Source: an uncultured Haemophilus sp.
GTDB taxonomy: Bacteria; Pseudomonadota; Gammaproteobacteria; Enterobacterales; Pasteurellaceae
Length of the DNA: 64,000 nucleotides
Direction: 5' to 3'
Assembly (NCBI GenBank): GCA_905205995.1
Contig: CAJLFU010000004.1
Span: 1-64,000 of the forward strand
Every line of letters starts with the position of its first letter. Within the stretch, counting starts at the first letter, position 1. A model generated the notes under the pieces. The model did not search any database. It was not told where the DNA came from and was given only the letters and a program-made list of their open reading frames with translations. Below are positions 22,500 through 31,701 of this stretch, piece by piece. Made by a program: the position numbers and the translations under genes.

Positions 22500-23816
22500 T
22501 TAAATCGCCCAGCCGCCAGCATAGAATGCGACAAGTACAATGGCGATGATAATTGTGCCGATGTTGAGTTTTTTCATATCACCACTCACGATACGACCAA
22601 TCACTAATGCCGCAAAGCCAAGCATGATACCGGTTACGATGTTTGCTGTTAACACGATGAATACCGCGCAAACTAAGCCACTCATTGCACCCACGAAATC
22701 ATCGAAGTCTAATTTACTTACATTGCTTAGCATTAATAAGCCCACATACATTAACGCCGGTGCAGTTGCATAACCAGGCACTAAGAATGCAAGTGGTTGG
22801 AAGAATAACATTAATAAGAACAATACGCCGACGACGATAGCGGTGATACCCGTTTTACCGCCTGCGGCTGTCCCTGCTGCAGATTCGATATAAACGGCGG
22901 CTGGCGCAGTACCGAATAAACCCGAGAATAAGCTACTTACAGAGTCAGAGGTTAAGGCTTTGCCACCGTTGATGATTTGCCCGTCTTTATCTAATAAGTC
23001 TGCTTGACCTGCAACGGCACGAATCGTACCTGTCGCATCAAATACGGCAGTCATCACTAAAGCAAAGACAATGGGTAAAATGGCTGGTTGTAATGCACCT
23101 TGTAAATCTAATTGTAAGAAAAGTGAGTTTTCACCAAAGGTTGGCATTTTGAAGATTTGGCCATTGAATGTTACGTTTGGATCGAAGATTAAACCTACGA
23201 TAGTAATGGCAATGATGACCCATAAAATCCCGCCTTTCACTTTCATTTTTTCTAAGCCGATAATGAATGCAAGACCGATTAAGGACATCATCACAGGGAA
23301 CGAGGTAAAATCACCTAATTTAACCGGTAAACCCGCTTGGTTGCCGACCACTAAGCCTACGCCATTTGCGGCGATTAAAAGTAAGAATAAGCCGATTCCA
23401 ATCCCCGCACCGTGTGCAATACTTGATGGCAGGTTACGTAAGATCCAAGAACGAATACCTGTCGCAGAAATTAAGGTGAACACCAAACCCATGAGGAATA
23501 CGGCACCTAATGCCACAGGAATAGAAACATGTTGACCGATCACTAAGCTAAATGCGGTGAAGGCAGTTAATGAAATCGCACAGCCGATCGCCATTGGTGC
23601 ATTTGCCCAAAAGCCGATTAAAATCGAACCAAGACCCGCCACTAAACAGGTTGCGATAAACACTGATTCAGCCGGAAAGCCTGCATCACCAAGCATTTTA
23701 GGCACAACAATCACGGAATACACCATGGCTAAGAAGGTGGTTAAACCCGCGATGATTTCTTGACGAACCGTTGAACCGCGTTTGCTGAGTTCAAAGGTTT
23801 TTTCCAAACTTGACAT
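22500..23816 (-). CDS. NCS2-family purine permease (AzgA/AdeP/GhxP-like)
   Basis: The 438 residues form an inner-membrane proton symporter of the NCS2/AzgA type, probably for adenine, guanine or hypoxanthine. Signatures are ITAGLTTFLAMVYSVIVVP-like text near residue 25, MTAVFDATGTIRAVAGQA (about 258) and the GTAPAAVYIESAAGTAAGGKTG block (split here by its position near 305). More than ten hydrophobic segments are visible. I start at 23816 where AGGGGA precedes the ATG; an upstream in-frame ATG gives 8 more residues. A PurR box lies about 60 bases upstream, consistent with purine transport. The exact base cannot be told. Confidence 0.9.
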   Translation of the reverse strand: MSSLEKTFELSKRGSTVRQEIIAGLTTFLAMVYSVIVVPKMLGDAGFPAESVFIATCLVAGLGSILIGFWANAPMAIGCAISLTAFTAFSLVIGQHVSIPVALGAVFLMGLVFTLISATGIRSWILRNLPSSIAHGAGIGIGLFLLLIAANGVGLVVGNQAGLPVKLGDFTSFPVMMSLIGLAFIIGLEKMKVKGGILWVIIAITIVGLIFDPNVTFNGQIFKMPTFGENSLFLQLDLQGALQPAILPIVFALVMTAVFDATGTIRAVAGQADLLDKDGQIINGGKALTSDSVSSLFSGLFGTAPAAVYIESAAGTAAGGKTGITAIVVGVLFLLMLFFQPLAFLVPGYATAPALMYVGLLMLSNVSKLDFDDFVGAMSGLVCAVFIVLTANIVTGIMLGFAALVIGRIVSGDMKKLNIGTIIIAIVLVAFYAGGWAI

Positions 23817-23874
23817 AAAGTCCCCTAGGTTAATAATCAAAAAAATACGTGCTATTTTATAGCAAATTATTTAA

Positions 23875-23890
23875 AAGTAAACGTTTGCGC
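23875..23890. promoter_or_regulatory. PurR box upstream of the purine permease
   Basis: AAGTAAACGTTTGCGC matches 13 of 16 positions of the consensus ACGCAAACGTTTGCGT, including the central AAACGTTTGCG core. Its place before a purine permease fits PurR repression by hypoxanthine and guanine, as for purine transporters in E. coli. Confidence 0.8.
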
Positions 23891-23975
23891 AATCGTTTTT
23901 TTTGTCACTCTGACGGGAAAGTGCAGTCAGTTTTGAGGATGTTTTTCGCATATTTTTTTATCGACTAAAAACTGC

Positions 23976-23981
23976 TATACT
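23976..23981 (+). promoter_or_regulatory. probable ppa promoter, -10 element
   Basis: TATACT lies 38 bases before the ppa ATG. The -35 region is only a T-rich stretch, so the promoter call rests on the -10 hexamer and position. Confidence 0.45.
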
Positions 23982-24018
23982 CTGAAAGTTTTTAACGTAA
24001 TCAAAAAAAGGAAAAACA

Positions 24019-24549
24019 ATGGCTGATTTTAATCAAATTTTAACGCCAGGCGATGTAGATGCCGGCATTATCAATGTGGTAAATGAAATTCCAGAAGGTA
24101 GCTGCCACAAAATCGAATGGAACCGTAAAGTTGCAGCGTTCCAATTAGACCGTGTTGAGCCAGCGATCTTCGCAAAACCAACTAACTATGGTTTCATTCC
24201 ACAAACTTTAGACGAAGATGGCGATGAGTTAGACGTTTTATTATTAACTCGCCAACCACTTGCGACAGGTGTATTCCTTGAAGCAAAAGTAATCGGTGTA
24301 ATGAAATTCGTTGATGATGGCGAAGTGGACGATAAAATCGTTTGTGTGCCAGCAGATGACCGCGACACCGGCAATGCATACAACAGCCTTGCAGATGTAC
24401 CAGCACAATTAATCAAACAAATTGAATTCCACTTCAACAACTACAAAGCATTGAAAAAACCAGGTTCAACAAAAGTGACTCACTGGGGCGATGTAGAAGA
24501 AGCGAAAGAAGTGATTCGTGAATCTATCAAACGTTGGAATGAACGTTAA
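24019..24549 (+). CDS. ppa: inorganic pyrophosphatase
   Basis: This family I pyrophosphatase hydrolyses pyrophosphate from biosynthesis in the cytoplasm. The 176 residues contain the metal-binding core DEDGDELDVLLLTRQP (about 66-81), GEVDDKIVCVPADDRD and the C-terminal HYKALKK-like stretch FNNYKALKKPGSTK. Length matches bacterial hexameric enzymes. GGAAAAAC precedes the ATG. It stands alone with a strong terminator, divergent from the purine permease. Confidence 0.98.
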   Translation: MADFNQILTPGDVDAGIINVVNEIPEGSCHKIEWNRKVAAFQLDRVEPAIFAKPTNYGFIPQTLDEDGDELDVLLLTRQPLATGVFLEAKVIGVMKFVDDGEVDDKIVCVPADDRDTGNAYNSLADVPAQLIKQIEFHFNNYKALKKPGSTKVTHWGDVEEAKEVIRESIKRWNER

Positions 24550-24570
24550 TTTTTCATTTTAATGAATTTA

Positions 24571-24600
24571 AAAGGCATCAAATTGATGCCTTTTGTTTTT
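24571..24600 (+). terminator. terminator of ppa
   Basis: AAGGCATCA and TGATGCCTT close a 3-base loop and run into TTTGTTTTT. Confidence 0.9.
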
Positions 24601-24696
24601 ATAAATAATAAAAAGTGCTTTAAAATGATCTACATACATTCCATAATCAGCATGTTTTTAACCATATTCCTATAGAAGGAACCTTAAGCGGGGAGA

Positions 24697-24930
24697 ATGA
24701 TGAGAAAAATTATATATATTATGTTATTTTCTTCTCTTTATGCCTTTTTTTTCTTGTTAACGATGTTTGTTGTGGCTAAAGCACTTTATAATTTTAATAA
24801 TGGAAAGCTTTTTTATCAGGTTGATTTGCTATCATTTTTCAGAGATTTTGATGTTAAGGATATACAGTTCTTCTTTCTTATATTCTCTATCGTATTTATA
24901 ATAACGTATCTTCGCTATAGAGATTACTAA
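24697..24930 (+). CDS. small two-span membrane protein of unknown function
   Basis: The 77-residue protein is not recognised. It has two hydrophobic segments (about 5-28 and 58-71) around a polar loop containing FFRDFDVKDIQ. It ends with the basic YLRYRDY. A GGGGAG ribosome site lies just before tandem ATG codons, which supports real expression. No terminator or uptake sequence interrupts it, and an inverted USS pair follows it. It stands alone between ppa and the convergent autotransporter gene. The size would suit a toxin, immunity or membrane-stress peptide, but nothing in the sequence decides. Confidence 0.55.
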   Translation: MMRKIIYIMLFSSLYAFFFLLTMFVVAKALYNFNNGKLFYQVDLLSFFRDFDVKDIQFFFLIFSIVFIITYLRYRDY

Positions 24931-24978
24931 AGGCAAGGTCAGATATTTAGTATACGATTTTAAATATTTATTGAATAT

Positions 24979-25034
24979 AAAGTGCGGTCAATTTTCAAAG
25001 AGTTTTAAAACTTCTCAAAAACCGACCGCACTTT
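24979..25034. terminator. inverted USS pair between converging genes
   Basis: AAAGTGCGGT at 24979-24988 and ACCGCACTTT at 25025-25034 form a 10-base stem with a 36-base loop. It follows both the small membrane protein gene and the autotransporter gene. Confidence 0.7.
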
Positions 25035-25051
25035 TGTCTTATTGAATCTCG

Positions 25052-28000
25052 TTAAAATGAGAAACGTAGTTCTGCATTAACATTATTCGCTTTAGTATCG
25101 TGGTTATAAGCACCTTGATAGCCGACTTTTACGCTAAATGCTGGTGTGAATTGCGCTTGTAATGCGACACCTGTCGTGACGACATTTTTCAATTCTTTAC
25201 CATAAAGATTCGCGACACCTTGGTTATTGATCACCAAGCTGCCTTCAGCGGCTTTATCTTTATGGAAACTATGATAAGCTACATCACCCAATAGATTTAA
25301 TTGAACGCCACCAATTGCAAATGGAATGGATGGACGTAAACCTACAGAGGTGACGATTAAATCACGATTGTTGTCTTTTAACTGCACTTCGCCTTTAGTC
25401 ACACCTTTATTTTTGATGTGCATATAGCTTACGCCTGCATAAGGTTCAATCGCAAAATGTTCGCCTTTTAAGCCAGTGTAGGCAAGTTCAGCAAAGACAT
25501 TTTGTGTTTGGCTATGGGTTTTCACCCCTTGTGCAAATTCAGCACGTTGTTCGTGTTTACCCCAGCTTTGAATAAAGCCAATTTTCGGTGTTAACACGTT
25601 GAAGCGATGTTCAGCTGTTAAGCCTAAATGCACAGCACGATCTTTCGAAGTGCGGTCAATTTTGTGGCTATTTTGTGTTGAGCCGACAAATACACCTAAA
25701 TGTTTGTTTGTATCAATGGTTGCATCAATGCCCACAAGTTGATTGTACGCATGGCTGCTTAAACTATCCGTGCTGAAGTGGGTGAAAGTGCCACTTGTCC
25801 AAATTTGTGTACCTGCATTAAGTTGAGCTCTTACTGCGCCTGGTTGAGCAAGTTGCTGACGAAGCAATAAGCCATTTAACACATTGTGTTGTTGAGCTGC
25901 GAGATCTTCATCATAGCTTAAACGAGCAAAGGCTTGGCGAGCATTCTCTTTTGTTCCCCAAATTAGGCTTTGGTAAGCCGCACTGTTTGTTGCTGCATCT
26001 AATGCATTGGCGATAGCTACTTCATTTTCAGTGGTTGCTGCAGATGAAAGGGCTTTTTTCTGAACGGTTACTTTCAACGTATTCGCATTACTTTCATTTT
26101 TAACAGCAAAGAAATCATAAGTGCGAGGTGTTTCAACTACCGCATTTTCAGCTCCCACAAATGATCCAGTACCTTGCACAGAAACTGCTTTTTGAGGATT
26201 TTGTTGTAATTGAGGTAGAATTTCTTCATCAAATTTATTTGGCACTAAAACAGAACCGTCTGCAAAGGTTGCATTAACATTGGCAATACCATTATTCAAT
26301 AAGAAACGACCACCTTTTTCTACCGTTGCAGTGACCGTTTTCGCAGTGCTGGTTAAGGTTTCGGTGACAAATCCATTCTCACTTGGTTTAGTGACTTCCG
26401 TTTTCGGTAATACTTCCAATGTTGCACCTTGTTTTACGATAACTTGTTGTGCCGAACCAAGGGATTGATTTAACCCTGAAAGTTGACCTTCATTTATGGT
26501 AATTGCACCTGTGAAGCTGTTATTACCAGTGAGCGTTAAGGTGCCAGCCCCATTTTTAGTTAATGCGCCAACATAGCCTTGTGCGGCACGTTCATTACGA
26601 GCCACTTCACGCGCTAAACCTACTTGATATTCCGCTTTTTCTTCTGCTGTCGCGCCCGCACGATTTTGCATTAACGCTTGTAATTCAGCTTTGCGTGTTG
26701 TCCAAGTAGCTGCTTCAGCTTGATCTTCGACTTGACGTGCTTTGATGGCTTTATCGCTAATATCATTTGACCAAACATCATTTTGATTGAGGTTGATTTT
26801 CATGTTTCCTAAGAATTGACCCGGGCCAAACATGGCTTTGCCAAGATCTAAAATCCCCCAACCCCAAACGTTACTCGGTACACCTTGTTCGGTTTCCCAA
26901 CGTTCTAACGGTTTACCTTCAAGCCCTTTACGAAGCGTGGTTTGTCTTGCTGTGGTCAGCATGACATCACGCGCTTGATCCGCACTCATATAAGGATAAC
27001 GGGACAAAATCACACCAAGAGCACCGCTCACATGTGGTGCTGCCATTGAAGTACCACCAGCCGATTTGTAGATAGGCTCACCATAAGTGTCGTTGTCTTG
27101 TAATTGAATATAGGCGGAATAGATGTTGGCGGATGGTGCCGCAATCGTCCACCATTTTGAATGACCAGCGAGGTTAAATTCTTGAATGTCTGCGCCTGCT
27201 TTTTCATCGCTTACATCGTCATTTGAGTCATTTGGATAGCCTTCACCACCCACTTGCCCGGTGACGTTTACCCAGTATTTTTCTGCATCAGGTCTAAAAT
27301 GTGGCAACATCGCACGCGTAAAAGATTCAGCCATCATACTGCGGTTACCCGCTGTAAAGACTTGAATCACTTTTCTATTTTTAGCTACTTCATAAGCCGC
27401 ATCAACAAAGTTTTTCTCACCACTGGTCACAAATTGATAATAAGCTTTTTCAGCTTCACCTAAGTTGCTTAAATAAATATGTGCTGCAGGACTGGATATT
27501 GGCTCTGGTGCTTTTGGTACATCATAATATTGCACGCCATATTCAGGCACATCACGCCAATCATATTTTGGTTTGTAGCCTTGTGCGCCAGCAAAGGATG
27601 AATTAACACGACGGTTTGACCCCCAACTGTTATTAATCACTTTGGCGCCGGCATCTGCTAGGGCAGAGTAGCCTTGTAAGAAGAAACCATAGTCTTGATT
27701 TGGACCATAGGTCATGTTGTCGTTACCACCGGTATTGGCAGAATACAGATTAGCGCCGAATGCTACACCATGCATCTCATTGCCGTCACGCGTTGCCGCC
27801 ATTGTCCCGCCAACATGGGTACCATGAGCATCATTGGTATATTTATGCCATGCACCGTCAATATTGAAGGCTTCACCTTTAGTGAAGATGCCATTATCTG
27901 TTTTATCAAAATTACGTTTGCCATTTTTTACCGGTTCGTTTTTATTAATTGGGCCATTGCCCACAGAGGCATCGGGATAACGCATCCCGTCTTTGCTATA

Positions 28001-28285
28001 AGTCCCTTCCGTTTTTACAACGTGGATTCGACCGTCTTGAAATTCAGGGTGGTTTAATAGTACGCCAGAATCCATTACGCCAATTTTCACGCCAGAACCA
28101 TTAAAGCCAAGGGCATAAGCCGTGGAGGCATTCATTGAGGTCAAGCCCCAGTCTTTGAGGTATTCAGCGCTTTCCCAGCTTTTGGTATTACCAGCTTGCC
28201 CTTGTTCAGAATAAGCGGCTGCATTGGCGGCATACCAGCCAACAAGTAATGCGAGTGCGGTTTTTTGAAGTGTTTGAGGTTTCAT
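25052..28285 (-). CDS. subtilisin-type serine protease autotransporter
   Basis: This 1077-residue type Va autotransporter resembles NalP/AspA of Neisseria, SphB1 of Bordetella and Ssa1 of Mannheimia. A signal peptide (about 1-24, ending AANAAA) leads to an S8 protease domain with Asp72 (VMDSG), His154 (AHGTHVGG) and Ser413 (GGTSMAAPH). A passenger region with an autotransporter-associated repeat (GAGTLTLTGNNSFTGAITI, about 589) and a linker follow. The last ~270 residues form the β-barrel, ending in the expected aromatic residue (RFSF). Unlike NalP and SphB1 there is no lipobox Cys, so it is not a lipoprotein. Probable roles are cleavage of surface or host proteins. Confidence 0.93.
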   Translation of the reverse strand: MKPQTLQKTALALLVGWYAANAAAYSEQGQAGNTKSWESAEYLKDWGLTSMNASTAYALGFNGSGVKIGVMDSGVLLNHPEFQDGRIHVVKTEGTYSKDGMRYPDASVGNGPINKNEPVKNGKRNFDKTDNGIFTKGEAFNIDGAWHKYTNDAHGTHVGGTMAATRDGNEMHGVAFGANLYSANTGGNDNMTYGPNQDYGFFLQGYSALADAGAKVINNSWGSNRRVNSSFAGAQGYKPKYDWRDVPEYGVQYYDVPKAPEPISSPAAHIYLSNLGEAEKAYYQFVTSGEKNFVDAAYEVAKNRKVIQVFTAGNRSMMAESFTRAMLPHFRPDAEKYWVNVTGQVGGEGYPNDSNDDVSDEKAGADIQEFNLAGHSKWWTIAAPSANIYSAYIQLQDNDTYGEPIYKSAGGTSMAAPHVSGALGVILSRYPYMSADQARDVMLTTARQTTLRKGLEGKPLERWETEQGVPSNVWGWGILDLGKAMFGPGQFLGNMKINLNQNDVWSNDISDKAIKARQVEDQAEAATWTTRKAELQALMQNRAGATAEEKAEYQVGLAREVARNERAAQGYVGALTKNGAGTLTLTGNNSFTGAITINEGQLSGLNQSLGSAQQVIVKQGATLEVLPKTEVTKPSENGFVTETLTSTAKTVTATVEKGGRFLLNNGIANVNATFADGSVLVPNKFDEEILPQLQQNPQKAVSVQGTGSFVGAENAVVETPRTYDFFAVKNESNANTLKVTVQKKALSSAATTENEVAIANALDAATNSAAYQSLIWGTKENARQAFARLSYDEDLAAQQHNVLNGLLLRQQLAQPGAVRAQLNAGTQIWTSGTFTHFSTDSLSSHAYNQLVGIDATIDTNKHLGVFVGSTQNSHKIDRTSKDRAVHLGLTAEHRFNVLTPKIGFIQSWGKHEQRAEFAQGVKTHSQTQNVFAELAYTGLKGEHFAIEPYAGVSYMHIKNKGVTKGEVQLKDNNRDLIVTSVGLRPSIPFAIGGVQLNLLGDVAYHSFHKDKAAEGSLVINNQGVANLYGKELKNVVTTGVALQAQFTPAFSVKVGYQGAYNHDTKANNVNAELRFSF

Positions 28286-28386
28286 GTTGTCTTCCTTTAT
28301 CTTTTCGATTTTCGCAGGCTATTATTCGCCTCATCGAGAGGTGCTTCAATGACCCAAATCAAATTCCTATAGAAAAATGTTTATTC

Positions 28387-28402
28387 TGTGACAACGATCA
28401 CA
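28387..28402. promoter_or_regulatory. perfect CRP site between the autotransporter gene and galE
   Basis: TGTGA-CAACGA-TCACA matches both CRP half-sites exactly. Its centre lies about 72 bases before the inferred galE start of transcription, a class I activation distance, and about 109 bases from the divergent autotransporter ATG. A USS follows directly. Confidence 0.85.
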
Positions 28403-28454
28403 CCAAAGTGCGGTCAAAAAAGGGGATAAATTTATGTATCGTAGAAATCAATGT

Positions 28455-28460
28455 TATAAT
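28455..28460 (+). promoter_or_regulatory. galE promoter, -10 element
   Basis: A consensus TATAAT lies 30 bases before the galE ATG. No good -35 hexamer is visible, which fits dependence on CRP bound upstream. Confidence 0.7.
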
Positions 28461-28489
28461 TCACGAACAAAATGATTAAGGAGCGACCC

Positions 28490-29506
28490 ATGGCGATTTT
28501 AGTAACAGGTGGAGCCGGCTATATCGGTTCACACACCGTAGTGGAATTATTAAATGCAAATAAAGAAGTGGTGGTAGTGGATAATTTATGTAATTCCTCC
28601 CCAAAATCTTTAGAACGTGTGAAAGAAATTACTGGCAAAGACGTGAAATTTTATGAAGGCGATATTTTAGATCGTGCTTTATTGCAAAAAATCTTTGCTG
28701 AAAACAGCATTCAATCGGTCATCCATTTTGCGGGTTTAAAAGCTGTGGGTGAAAGTGTTCAAAAGCCAGCTGAATACTATATGAATAACGTATCAGGCAC
28801 GATTGTTTTGATTCAAGAAATGAAAAAAGCAGGCGTGTGGAACTTTGTATTTAGTTCATCTGCAACGGTTTATGGTGATCCAGAAATTATTCCAATTACG
28901 GAAGATTGTAAAGTGGGTGGCACAACCAATCCTTACGGCACATCTAAATACATGGTGGAACAAATTCTAACTGATGTTGCGAAAGCTGAACCGCAATTTA
29001 GTATGACGATCTTACGTTATTTCAACCCAGTGGGCGCTCACGCAAGTGGCTTGATTGGTGAAGATCCAAATGGCATTCCAAATAATCTATTGCCTTACAT
29101 CAGCCAAGTTGCGATCGGTAAATTACCGCAACTTTCGGTATTTGGTAGCGATTATGATACCCATGATGGCACAGGTGTACGTGATTATATCCATGTGGTG
29201 GATTTAGCGATTGGTCACTTAAAAGCATTAAATCGCCATGAAAATGACGCAGGTTTACACATTTATAACTTAGGTACAGGTACGGGTTATTCTGTGCTTG
29301 ATATGGTGAAAGCGTTTGAACAAGCAAACAATATCGAAATTCCGTATCGTCTTGTGGCACGTCGTCCTGGTGATATTGCAACATGCTATTCCGATCCAAG
29401 TCTTGCTGCGAAAGAGTTAAATTGGACAGCTGAACGTGGTCTTGAGCAAATGATGAAAGACACTTGGAATTGGCAAAAAAATAATCCGAAAGGATACAGA
29501 GATTAA
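28490..29506 (+). CDS. galE: UDP-glucose 4-epimerase
   Basis: GalE interconverts UDP-glucose and UDP-galactose, feeding lipooligosaccharide synthesis and galactose use. The 338 residues show the NAD-binding GGAGYIGSHT (about 7-16), the catalytic Ser/Tyr-Lys pattern in FSSSATVYG and NPYGTSKYMVEQIL, and the C-terminal NLGTGTGYSVLDMV. I start at 28490 where AAGGAG precedes MAILVTGG; a frame extension of 6 residues upstream lacks support. A perfect CRP site lies upstream. Confidence 0.97.
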   Translation: MAILVTGGAGYIGSHTVVELLNANKEVVVVDNLCNSSPKSLERVKEITGKDVKFYEGDILDRALLQKIFAENSIQSVIHFAGLKAVGESVQKPAEYYMNNVSGTIVLIQEMKKAGVWNFVFSSSATVYGDPEIIPITEDCKVGGTTNPYGTSKYMVEQILTDVAKAEPQFSMTILRYFNPVGAHASGLIGEDPNGIPNNLLPYISQVAIGKLPQLSVFGSDYDTHDGTGVRDYIHVVDLAIGHLKALNRHENDAGLHIYNLGTGTGYSVLDMVKAFEQANNIEIPYRLVARRPGDIATCYSDPSLAAKELNWTAERGLEQMMKDTWNWQKNNPKGYRD

Positions 29507-29519
29507 TCTCATCATTGTT

Positions 29520-29550
29520 GGGCGGAGCATCATTCCGCCCTTACTATTTT
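29520..29550 (+). terminator. terminator of galE
   Basis: GGGCGGA and TCCGCCC form a 7-base stem around a 7-base loop, followed by TTACTATTTT. Confidence 0.65.
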
Positions 29551-29586
29551 AATCAGATAAAACACGCTCAAAAATAACCGCACTTT

Positions 29587-30861
29587 ATGTCAGAACAATC
29601 CCTTTCTAGTCAAATATTTACCCGTAAAATGCTGATCTGTGTTTTCACTGGATTTAGCTCAGGTTTACCACTTTTCGTGTTGTCGCAAATGTTGCCAGTG
29701 TGGCTGACAGATAAAGGGCTTTCCGTTGAATTAATTGGTGCATTGACAGGGGTGATGGTGCCATATGGTTTGAAATTTTTATGGGCACCGTTATTAGACC
29801 GCTATTTCCCACATTTTTTAGGGCGTCGTCGTAGTTGGTTATTGATTTCTCAAGTGATTTTGCTGATTTCCCTTTATGCAATTAGTCAGTTTGATCCAGT
29901 GGCACAGTTGGGAACAGTGGCTAAACTTGCGACATTTATTGCCTTTGTATCTGCGACACAAGATATTGTTCTTGATGCTTATCGCCGTGAAATTTTGACC
30001 GATAATGAATTAGGATTGGGAAACACCATCCATATCAATGCTTATCGTGTTGCAGGTTTAATTCCTGGAGGGCTGTCGCTTTATTTAGCGACGATTCATC
30101 CATGGGAAACCGTCTTTTTACGGACCGCACTTTGTATGCTAGCGGGCATATTTATGACGCTCTTTTTAGCGAAAGAACCAAACATTGCACAGGTCGATCG
30201 TGATCAACCTTTCTATATGGTGTTTTGGATACCCTTGAGAGAGTTCTTCCAACGTAAAGGCATCACGCAAGCCATCGGTTTTTTACTCTTTTTGTTCTTG
30301 TATAAATTTGGTGATTCGTTTGCTACTACGTTACAAACTAAATTCGTCTATGACATGGGCTTTGAAAAAGAGCATATTGCGTTGGTGGTAAAAAGTACCT
30401 CTCTTTGGGCAAGTATATCTGCCGGTCTCGTGGGTGGTGTGATTATGTTACGCCTTGGCATTAACCGCGCATTATGGGTATTTGGTTTTATCCAATTGAT
30501 TACTATTGGTGGATTTATTTGGTTAGCTGCATTTGGGCATTTTGACCATATCGGTGCAGCAGAACTTTGGAAATTAGGTTTCGTGATTGCGGGTGAATAT
30601 ATCGGTGTTGGTCTTGGTACCGCCGCCTTTGTCGCCTTTATGGCTCGCGAAACGAATCCGCTTTATACAGCCACTCAATTAGCTTTATTTACCAGCCTTT
30701 CTGCTTTACCAAGTAAAGGGCTTGGTATGTTATCGGGTTACTTGGTTAAAGCAGTGGGCTACTATCATTTTTTCTGGATTTGTTTATTCCTCGCTATCCC
30801 AGGAATGATTTGTTTATTCTGGGTGGCACCATGGAATGAAAAAGGAAATAAAAAAGCTTAA
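29587..30861 (+). CDS. ampG: muropeptide transporter AmpG
   Basis: AmpG imports GlcNAc-anhydroMurNAc muropeptides across the inner membrane for cell-wall recycling; the recycling amidase AmpD is also encoded in this window. The 424 residues begin with the family start FTRKMLICVFTGFSSGLPLFVL and show SATQDIVLDAYRREIL and FGDSFATTLQTKFVYDMGF, with about 12 membrane segments. A USS (ACCGCACTTT) sits directly before the ATG and leaves no classical ribosome site, which makes the start less certain than the product. Confidence 0.93.
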   Translation: MSEQSLSSQIFTRKMLICVFTGFSSGLPLFVLSQMLPVWLTDKGLSVELIGALTGVMVPYGLKFLWAPLLDRYFPHFLGRRRSWLLISQVILLISLYAISQFDPVAQLGTVAKLATFIAFVSATQDIVLDAYRREILTDNELGLGNTIHINAYRVAGLIPGGLSLYLATIHPWETVFLRTALCMLAGIFMTLFLAKEPNIAQVDRDQPFYMVFWIPLREFFQRKGITQAIGFLLFLFLYKFGDSFATTLQTKFVYDMGFEKEHIALVVKSTSLWASISAGLVGGVIMLRLGINRALWVFGFIQLITIGGFIWLAAFGHFDHIGAAELWKLGFVIAGEYIGVGLGTAAFVAFMARETNPLYTATQLALFTSLSALPSKGLGMLSGYLVKAVGYYHFFWICLFLAIPGMICLFWVAPWNEKGNKKA

Positions 30862-30959
30862 AATAAAATAAAGTGCGGTCAAAATTTACAGCAAAATCAT
30901 TTGACCAAACAAGGCTTTAACGGTATTTTAAACGGGTCTATTATTTATTGGAGATTTGT

Positions 30960-31604
30960 ATGAAAATTATTCTTTTAGGTGCACCTGGTGCAGGAAAAGG
31001 CACACAAGCACAATTTATTATGAACAAGTTTGGTATCCCACAAATTTCAACAGGGGATATGTTCCGTGCAGCGATCAAAGCGGGGACAGAATTAGGCAAA
31101 CAAGCAAAAGCATTAATGGATGAAGGTAAATTAGTACCGGATGAATTAACCGTGGCGTTAGTAAAAGATCGTATTTCTCAACCAGATTGTGCAAATGGTT
31201 TCTTATTAGATGGTTTCCCACGTACGATTCCACAAGCGGATGCATTAAAAGAGTCAGGCGTGAAAATTGACTACGTTTTAGAGTTTGATGTACCAGATGA
31301 AGTGATCGTTGAACGTATGAGTGGTCGTCGTGTACACCAAGCATCTGGTCGTTCTTATCACATCGTTTACAACCCACCAAAAGTGGAAGGTAAAGACGAT
31401 GTGACGGGTGAAGATTTAATTATCCGTGCAGATGATAAACCAGAAACCGTGTTAGATCGTTTAGCGGTTTACCACAAACAAACCAGCCCATTGATTGATT
31501 ATTACCAAGCTGAAGCAAAAGCAGGTAATACAAAATATTTCCGTTTAGATGGTACTCAAAAAGTGGAAGCTGTAAGCCAAGAATTAGATAAAATCTTAGG
31601 CTAA
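30960..31604 (+). CDS. adk: adenylate kinase
   Basis: Adk equilibrates AMP, ADP and ATP in the cytoplasm. The 214 residues contain the P-loop GAPGAGKGTQ (7-16), the AMP-site TGDMFRAAI, DGFPRTIPQA (84-93) and the long-form LID with RRVHQASGRSYH. I start at 30960: GGAG precedes this ATG, and the 4-residue frame extension is unlikely. Length equals the E. coli enzyme. Confidence 0.98.
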   Translation: MKIILLGAPGAGKGTQAQFIMNKFGIPQISTGDMFRAAIKAGTELGKQAKALMDEGKLVPDELTVALVKDRISQPDCANGFLLDGFPRTIPQADALKESGVKIDYVLEFDVPDEVIVERMSGRRVHQASGRSYHIVYNPPKVEGKDDVTGEDLIIRADDKPETVLDRLAVYHKQTSPLIDYYQAEAKAGNTKYFRLDGTQKVEAVSQELDKILG

Positions 31605-31614
31605 AAAAGATTGA

Positions 31615-31655
31615 AAACTGACCGCACTTTGAAGAGAAAAGTGCGGTTAATTTTT
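31615..31655 (+). terminator. inverted USS terminator after adk
   Basis: ACCGCACTTT at 31621-31630 and AAAAGTGCGGT ending at 31647 close a 7-base loop, followed by TAATTTTTC. Confidence 0.8.
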
Positions 31656-31701
31656 CAAAAGGATTTTGAGATCGTAAATTGAGATCGCATCTGGGGACGT
31701 T

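Noticed and set aside
23817..24018. A purine riboswitch upstream of the purine permease
   Set aside because: No aptamer-like stems or the paired loop motifs are visible; a PurR box explains purine control better.
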